From RGIG3009 sp045596745 (GTDB taxonomy: Bacteria > Bacillota > Clostridia > Oscillospirales > Acutalibacteraceae): a DNA stretch of 64,000 nucleotides. The stretch is from contig JAZODA010000004.1 in NCBI GenBank assembly GCA_045596745.1, positions 16,464-80,463 of the forward strand, read 5' to 3'. Both the position numbers and the translations under genes were made by a program. Positions 60,777 through 64,000 of this stretch are shown here, one piece after another; within the stretch, counting starts at the first letter, position 1, and each line of letters starts with the position of its first letter. Below the pieces are notes generated by a model, which worked only from the letters and a program-made list of their open reading frames with translations, made no database searches and had not been told where the DNA came from.

Positions 60777-61742
60777 TTAATAATAGACCTGCGGCTCGCG
60801 ACGATCGTTCTTCGGGATGTCGTCCACCATACCCAGATTCTGCATCAGCTCGTGCGCTGCGTTGTAACCCATCTTCTTCTGACGGTTGTTCATCGCCGCC
60901 ACTTCAATAATCATCGCCAGGTTACGACCGGGTTTAACCGGGATGGTCAGCATCGGCACCGTGATGCCCAGGATGTCCATATACTCGTTTTCCAGACCCA
61001 TGCGGTCGTAGACTTTGTTGTTGTCCCACGGCTCCATCTGGATAACCATATCGATTTTTTCCGTCATCTTGACAGCGCCCATACCGAAAATACGGCGCAC
61101 GTTGACTATGCCGATACCACGCAGTTCGATGTAGTGGCGGATGTTTTCGGGAGCAGAGCCGACCAGCGACTTGGAGGACACACGGCGAATTTCCACCGCG
61201 TCGTCCGCAATCAGACGATGACCGCGCTTGACCAGTTCGATAGCGGTTTCGCTCTTACCGATACCACTGTCACCCACCAGCAAAACGCCTTCGCCCGACA
61301 CTTCCACCAGTACGCCGTGACGCGTCACACGCGGTGCCAGCTGTACGTTCAGCATAGCGATAAGCGCCGCCATAAACGCCGACGTAGCATCCGCAGAACG
61401 CAGCAGCGGCACTTCGTACTCGCGGCAAGCGTTTTCCAATTCGGGCAGGATGTCCAACTCGCGCGCCACAACAACCATCGGCGGCTTGTGCGCCAGCAGC
61501 GAGTTGACGTTCGCTTTGCGCACGTCGGGGTCTAACCCTTCGAGGAAGCCGCACTCGCCTCTGCCGATGACCTGAATGCGGTTGCTGTCAAAATACTCAA
61601 AATATCCGGACAAACCCAGTCCGGGGCGGTTAACTTCCGCGCTGACAATCTGGCGCTGTTCGCCGTCCTGCGGCATATACACCACTTCCAGCGAAAGGTC
61701 CTTGATAATCTTCTCCAAAGAAACCGAATACGTTTGTGCCAT
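60777..61742 (-). CDS. hprK: HPr kinase/phosphorylase
   Basis: 321 aa. N-terminal domain (1-130), Walker A GDSGIGKSETA, the ADDAVEIRR block and the ELRGIGIVNVRRIFG signature. It phosphorylates Ser46 of HPr and thereby controls CcpA-type catabolite repression, so it is the likely master switch over the glycosidase operons in the first half of the window. First gene of the run hprK-PHP-ROK-murB-whiA-dnaE. Confidence 0.96.
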   Translation of the reverse strand: MAQTYSVSLEKIIKDLSLEVVYMPQDGEQRQIVSAEVNRPGLGLSGYFEYFDSNRIQVIGRGECGFLEGLDPDVRKANVNSLLAHKPPMVVVARELDILPELENACREYEVPLLRSADATSAFMAALIAMLNVQLAPRVTRHGVLVEVSGEGVLLVGDSGIGKSETAIELVKRGHRLIADDAVEIRRVSSKSLVGSAPENIRHYIELRGIGIVNVRRIFGMGAVKMTEKIDMVIQMEPWDNNKVYDRMGLENEYMDILGITVPMLTIPVKPGRNLAMIIEVAAMNNRQKKMGYNAAHELMQNLGMVDDIPKNDRREPQVYY

Positions 61743-61781
61743 TGTTTTTCCGTCCTTTCCGTACCGAGTCCTGTGTATCTC

Positions 61782-61792
61782 ATTATAGTATA
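61782..61792 (-). promoter_or_regulatory. possible hprK -10 boxes
   Basis: Overlapping TATAAT and TATACT on the minus strand, about 40 nt before the hprK start. Neither has a clear -35 at 16-18 bp; the 197-nt gap is shared with the divergent glycosyltransferase promoter. Confidence 0.4.
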
Positions 61793-61841
61793 TCGTATTT
61801 TACCGCCGGAGAAAAGACTTTTTTGAAATTTTCTGTCCTCC

Positions 61842-61870
61842 TTGCAAATCTTATGAATGTGTGGTACACT
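61842..61870 (+). promoter_or_regulatory. promoter of the GT4 glycosyltransferase
   Basis: TTGCAA, 17-bp spacer ending in TGG (extended -10), TACACT; about 65 nt leader. Confidence 0.7.
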
Positions 61871-61939
61871 ACTAACGTAATGTCGGCGCAACCCCATGCG
61901 CCATCGACCGCCCACCTTCGTGGGACAGGAGGTTTATCC

Positions 61940-63094
61940 ATGGGAAACTTTTCTGTCGGCCTGTTTAACGATTCGTTCCCGCCCATCATCGACGGCGTGG
62001 CGCAAACCGTGAAAAACTATGCCGAGAACCTCAGTCATAAGGACTGCGATGTCACCGTAGTCACCCCGAAATACCGCGGCGTGGAAGATCACTATCCGTT
62101 CGACGTCATTCGCTACCCCTCGTTGTCGGTCGGCGCGCGCGTCGGCTACCGTGTCGGTATCCCGTTCGGTCCGGAAACCATCCACAAACTGCGGTCCTGC
62201 CATTTTGATATTATGCATATCCACGCGCCGTTCGCCTCGTCGGTGTTGGTCAAAACCATCAACCACCGTCCCAAGGTGCCGACGGTGCTGACCTATCACA
62301 CCCGCTTCGACCTCGACATCCGCAAGCGCGTTCCCAACAGCGCGATGCGCGCCGTTGCACTGAAGTTTGTGCAGGAAAACGTCAAAGCGGTGGACGAGGT
62401 CTGGGTTGTTTCCTCCGCTTCGGGACGCTTTTTGGAGGACATCGGCTACTACGGCCCGTGGCGCGTGATGGAAAACGGCACGGATTTTGTGCGCGGCACC
62501 GCCCCGGCGGAGCGCATTACCGCTCTCAGGGAAAAGTACAATCTGCGTGAAGACGTACCTACACTGCTGTTTGTGGGTCGTATGATGTGGTACAAAAACA
62601 TCCGCCTGATTCTGGACACCTGCGCCGTTCTCAAGCAAAACGGTATGCCGTTCCGGATGCTGTTTGTGGGCGAAGGATACGACCTGCCCGCGATGAACCT
62701 GTACGCCGAGGAACTCGGTCTCAAAAACGAAGTAACGTTCGTCGGCCCTATTCGCGACCGCGAATATCTCCGCGTGTTTTACAGCGCGGCGGATTTGTTC
62801 TTCTTCCCTTCCACCTACGATACCTGCGGCATCGTGGTCAAGGAAGCTGCCGCGTGCAACTGCCCCTCGCTGCTGCTTCGCGAGAGTGCCGCCGCCGAAG
62901 GCGCTACCCATAAGGTGTCGGGTTTCCTGGCGGAAGAATCCCCCATTTCCTGTGCACACGCCATTATCGATGCCTGCTCCGATCGCGCCGCACTGCGTAC
63001 CGTCGGTGAGCGCGCATCGCAGGATTTGTACCTGACATGGTCGGACGCGGTAGACCGCGCCTACCACCGCTACCGCGAAATCCTCAAACGCTGA
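61940..63094 (+). CDS. GT4-family glycosyltransferase
   Basis: 384 aa. Start MGNFSVGLF with CAGGAGG 7 nt upstream. Two Rossmann domains (GT-B fold): acceptor domain (1-190) beginning GLFNDSFPPIIDGVAQTV, a signature of lipid or trehalose-type GT4 enzymes, and donor domain with LFVGRMMWYKNIRLILD and the E-x7-E like motif YDTCGIVVKEAA. Closest outline is diacylglycerol glucosyltransferases that make membrane glycolipid, but the acceptor cannot be read. Own promoter and terminator. Confidence 0.85.
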   Translation: MGNFSVGLFNDSFPPIIDGVAQTVKNYAENLSHKDCDVTVVTPKYRGVEDHYPFDVIRYPSLSVGARVGYRVGIPFGPETIHKLRSCHFDIMHIHAPFASSVLVKTINHRPKVPTVLTYHTRFDLDIRKRVPNSAMRAVALKFVQENVKAVDEVWVVSSASGRFLEDIGYYGPWRVMENGTDFVRGTAPAERITALREKYNLREDVPTLLFVGRMMWYKNIRLILDTCAVLKQNGMPFRMLFVGEGYDLPAMNLYAEELGLKNEVTFVGPIRDREYLRVFYSAADLFFFPSTYDTCGIVVKEAAACNCPSLLLRESAAAEGATHKVSGFLAEESPISCAHAIIDACSDRAALRTVGERASQDLYLTWSDAVDRAYHRYREILKR

Positions 63095-63098
63095 ATCG

Positions 63099-63135
63099 TG
63101 GGAGGGCACGACGTGCCCTCCCATCAATTTTTTAT
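63099..63135 (+). terminator. terminator after the glycosyltransferase
   Basis: Stem GGGAGGGCAC / GTGCCCTCCC, 3-nt loop, then ATCAATTTTTT. Confidence 0.9.
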
Positions 63136-63144
63136 GCAAACCCC

Positions 63145-63173
63145 TTGACAACCGCTCCAAAGTGCGCTAATAT
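63145..63173 (+). promoter_or_regulatory. promoter of tRNA-Ala
   Basis: Perfect TTGACA, 17-bp spacer, TAATAT, 17 nt before the tRNA 5' end. Confidence 0.85.
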
Positions 63174-63190
63174 AAGGAGCGACGTCATTT

Positions 63191-63267
63191 GGGCCCGTAG
63201 CTCAGCTGGGAGAGCGCACGGTTCGCATCCGTGAGGTTCGAGGGTTCGATCCCCTTCGGGTCCACCA
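63191..63267 (+). tRNA. tRNA-Ala (anticodon CGC)
   Basis: 77-nt cloverleaf with encoded CCA. Acceptor stem GGGCCCG / CGGGUCC contains the G3-U70 pair that is the alanine identity element; D arm GCUC/GAGC; anticodon stem CACGG/CCGUG with loop UUCGCAU, giving anticodon CGC (reads GCG); T loop UUCGAUC. Confidence 0.96.
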
Positions 63268-63270
63268 AAG

Positions 63271-63310
63271 AATAACCGCAACTTTGATACAAGTTGCGGT
63301 TATTTTCTTT
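63271..63310 (+). terminator. terminator of tRNA-Ala
   Basis: 14-bp perfect stem AATAACCGCAACTT / AAGTTGCGGTTATT, 6-nt loop, T-rich tail. Confidence 0.92.
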
Positions 63311-63322
63311 TTATGATATAAT
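63294..63322 (+). promoter_or_regulatory. promoter of the AT-rich gene after tRNA-Ala
   Basis: TTGCGG (inside the tRNA terminator stem), 17-bp spacer ending TGA, perfect TATAAT. Confidence 0.6.
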
Positions 63323-63342
63323 GAGTAAAAGGCGGTGATTGC

Positions 63343-63858
63343 GTGAGTAAAATACTTGGTTCTTGGAGCGGAATGAGAAAATACTTAGAACAGGAGATGC
63401 TTGCGGAGTCTTTACAAGGAAGAATTAGATATGGCTGTACTTCTTATGTTGGGATGGACGGGTGCCACATCTTCGAGATTTGTATTGACGGCAAACAAGT
63501 GAAACGCTTTTCGTGGGAAACCGTCAATTCCTATTTCATTGATAACGGATATACGAGTAATAAGAATCCAAGTGGCCTAGGCGAGTATTGGGCAGAGTTT
63601 TGGTCATTACTTGATAAATATCCTGTAACTGATCGAACGGAATATACTGATGAAGAATTTTGCAATGCCCTCGAGAATTATCGCAATCATAATATCCAAG
63701 AAAGTCTACGCTCAAATAATCCGCTAATCAGGATGTTTGCGATTTTTGACAGGAGGGTTGGCAAGCGAACACTTGCCAATTTGGAATCCGAGCTCGATAA
63801 ACAGCCAGAGTGGTTACAACAAATGTACTTGCTTCGTTTCAGAGCAGAGTTGAACTAA
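63343..63858 (+). CDS. SF0329-like small protein, function unknown
   Basis: 171 aa from a GTG start after AAGGCGGTG. It is a soluble, fairly acidic protein. The N-terminus (WSGMRKYLEQEMLAESLQGRIRYGC) and the following CHIFEICIDGKQVKRF strands resemble the SF0329 family of small proteins of unknown function; the C-terminal helices (RVGKRTLANLESELDKQPEWLQQMYLLR) are distinct. It is markedly more AT-rich than everything else in the window and lies directly behind a tRNA gene, so it is probably acquired. The family assignment is from memory of its pattern and is uncertain. Confidence 0.6.
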   Translation: MSKILGSWSGMRKYLEQEMLAESLQGRIRYGCTSYVGMDGCHIFEICIDGKQVKRFSWETVNSYFIDNGYTSNKNPSGLGEYWAEFWSLLDKYPVTDRTEYTDEEFCNALENYRNHNIQESLRSNNPLIRMFAIFDRRVGKRTLANLESELDKQPEWLQQMYLLRFRAELN

Positions 63859-63865
63859 TAAGTTT

Positions 63866-63926
63866 TGCTCCCCTAAAATGACTTTGCCCCCCTAACCTCA
63901 AAAGGGGGTGCATTTGTATTAAAATT
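63866..63926 (+). other. C-run repeat and G-run hairpin region
   Basis: Two similar stretches (TTTTGCTCCCCTAA and CTTTGCCCCCCTAA) 19 nt apart, then AAAAGGGGGTGC, so that CCCCC can pair with GGGGG. It could act as the terminator of the preceding gene, though only a short T-stretch follows. Confidence 0.35.
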
Positions 63927-63948
63927 AGGGTTAGTTTTTCAGCTAAAA

Positions 63949-63999
63949 CGTCTTTCAGACGGAATAAATCCACTAACGTGGATAAAATCACTACGTGAT
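63949..63999. repeat. array of short perfect palindromes, truncated by window end
   Basis: Three consecutive stem-loops: CGTCT-TTC-AGACG (63949-63961), ATCCAC-TAAC-GTGGAT (63968-63983), and ATCAC-TAC-GTGAT (63987-63999), separated by 6 and 3 nt of A-rich spacer. Sequences differ but stem length, loop length and spacers are alike. The array reaches the end of the window and no coding region covers it. Confidence 0.6.
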
Positions 64000-64000
64000 G

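Noticed and set aside
1..64000. CRISPR arrays, insertion sequences, prophage genes
   Set aside because: No regularly spaced direct repeats, transposase, integrase or phage structural gene was seen on either strand.

Overview
The window reads as chromosomal DNA of a low-G+C-lineage Gram-positive anaerobe (Firmicutes/Bacillota, Clostridia; the gene order best fits an Oscillospirales/Ruminococcaceae-type gut or rumen bacterium), although its own base composition is fairly GC-rich. Evidence: strong AGGAGG-type ribosome sites, TTGACA/TATAAT promoters with 16-17 bp spacers, an L20-type leader before infC-rpmI-rplT, HPr kinase, WhiA, RsfS, YqeK, YhbY, a short FtsY and a plsX-acp-rnc-smc-ftsY order. 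This placement is inference from gene content; no search was run.

Region 1 (1-33.0 kb) is mostly a carbohydrate-utilisation zone broken by housekeeping genes. It holds a PocR-type AraC regulator facing an operon of an ASRT-family protein, a creatinase-like M24 protein with degraded metal ligands, and a GH20/DUF4838-like TIM-barrel protein (123-5003); a class-C beta-lactamase-fold protein (5129-6253); five tandem intracellular GH16-like paralogues (6305-10474); a SHOCT membrane protein facing an Xre repressor (10618-11790); an FtsE-FtsX-M23 hydrolase-S41 cell-wall cluster (11833-15965) whose S41 member lacks its serine; a CdaR/PucR-like regulator; two tandem CE15-type glucuronoyl-esterase-like proteins (17416-19672); an MFS transporter-DUF4838-GH39 operon facing a LacI regulator (19719-25226); an orphan MsmK-type sugar-ABC ATPase; and a large glycosidase-like protein (30610-33003) whose promoter carries a 25-bp inverted repeat. 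None of the polysaccharide enzymes has a visible signal peptide, so the picture is import of oligosaccharides (probably glucuronoxylan-derived and beta-glucan-like; inference) followed by processing in the cytoplasm.

Between these lie small core units: rsuA, a DUF4830 protein, pepQ, nfo, yqeG and rpsU (26561-30476).

Region 2 (33.1-61.7 kb) is a nearly gapless core block on the minus strand. In transcription order: hprK, PHP phosphatase, ROK kinase, murB, whiA, dnaE, pfkA, then infC-rpmI-rplT behind an attenuator, then trmH-dprA-topA-trmFO-plsX-acp-like-rnc-smc-ftsY-rdgB-yhbY-nadD/yqeK-lcp-rsfS-leuS. Many genes overlap by 4-10 nt. Oddities are an AUA start codon for infC, an acyl-carrier-like protein without its phosphopantetheine serine, and a missing rapZ/yvcK pair between murB and whiA.

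Region 3 (61.9-64.0 kb) holds a GT4 glycosyltransferase, tRNA-Ala(CGC), an AT-rich small gene that looks recently acquired, and the start of an array of short perfect palindromes that runs off the window. There is no gene-free stretch longer than 300 bases, and I saw no CRISPR array, insertion sequence, rRNA or prophage module.
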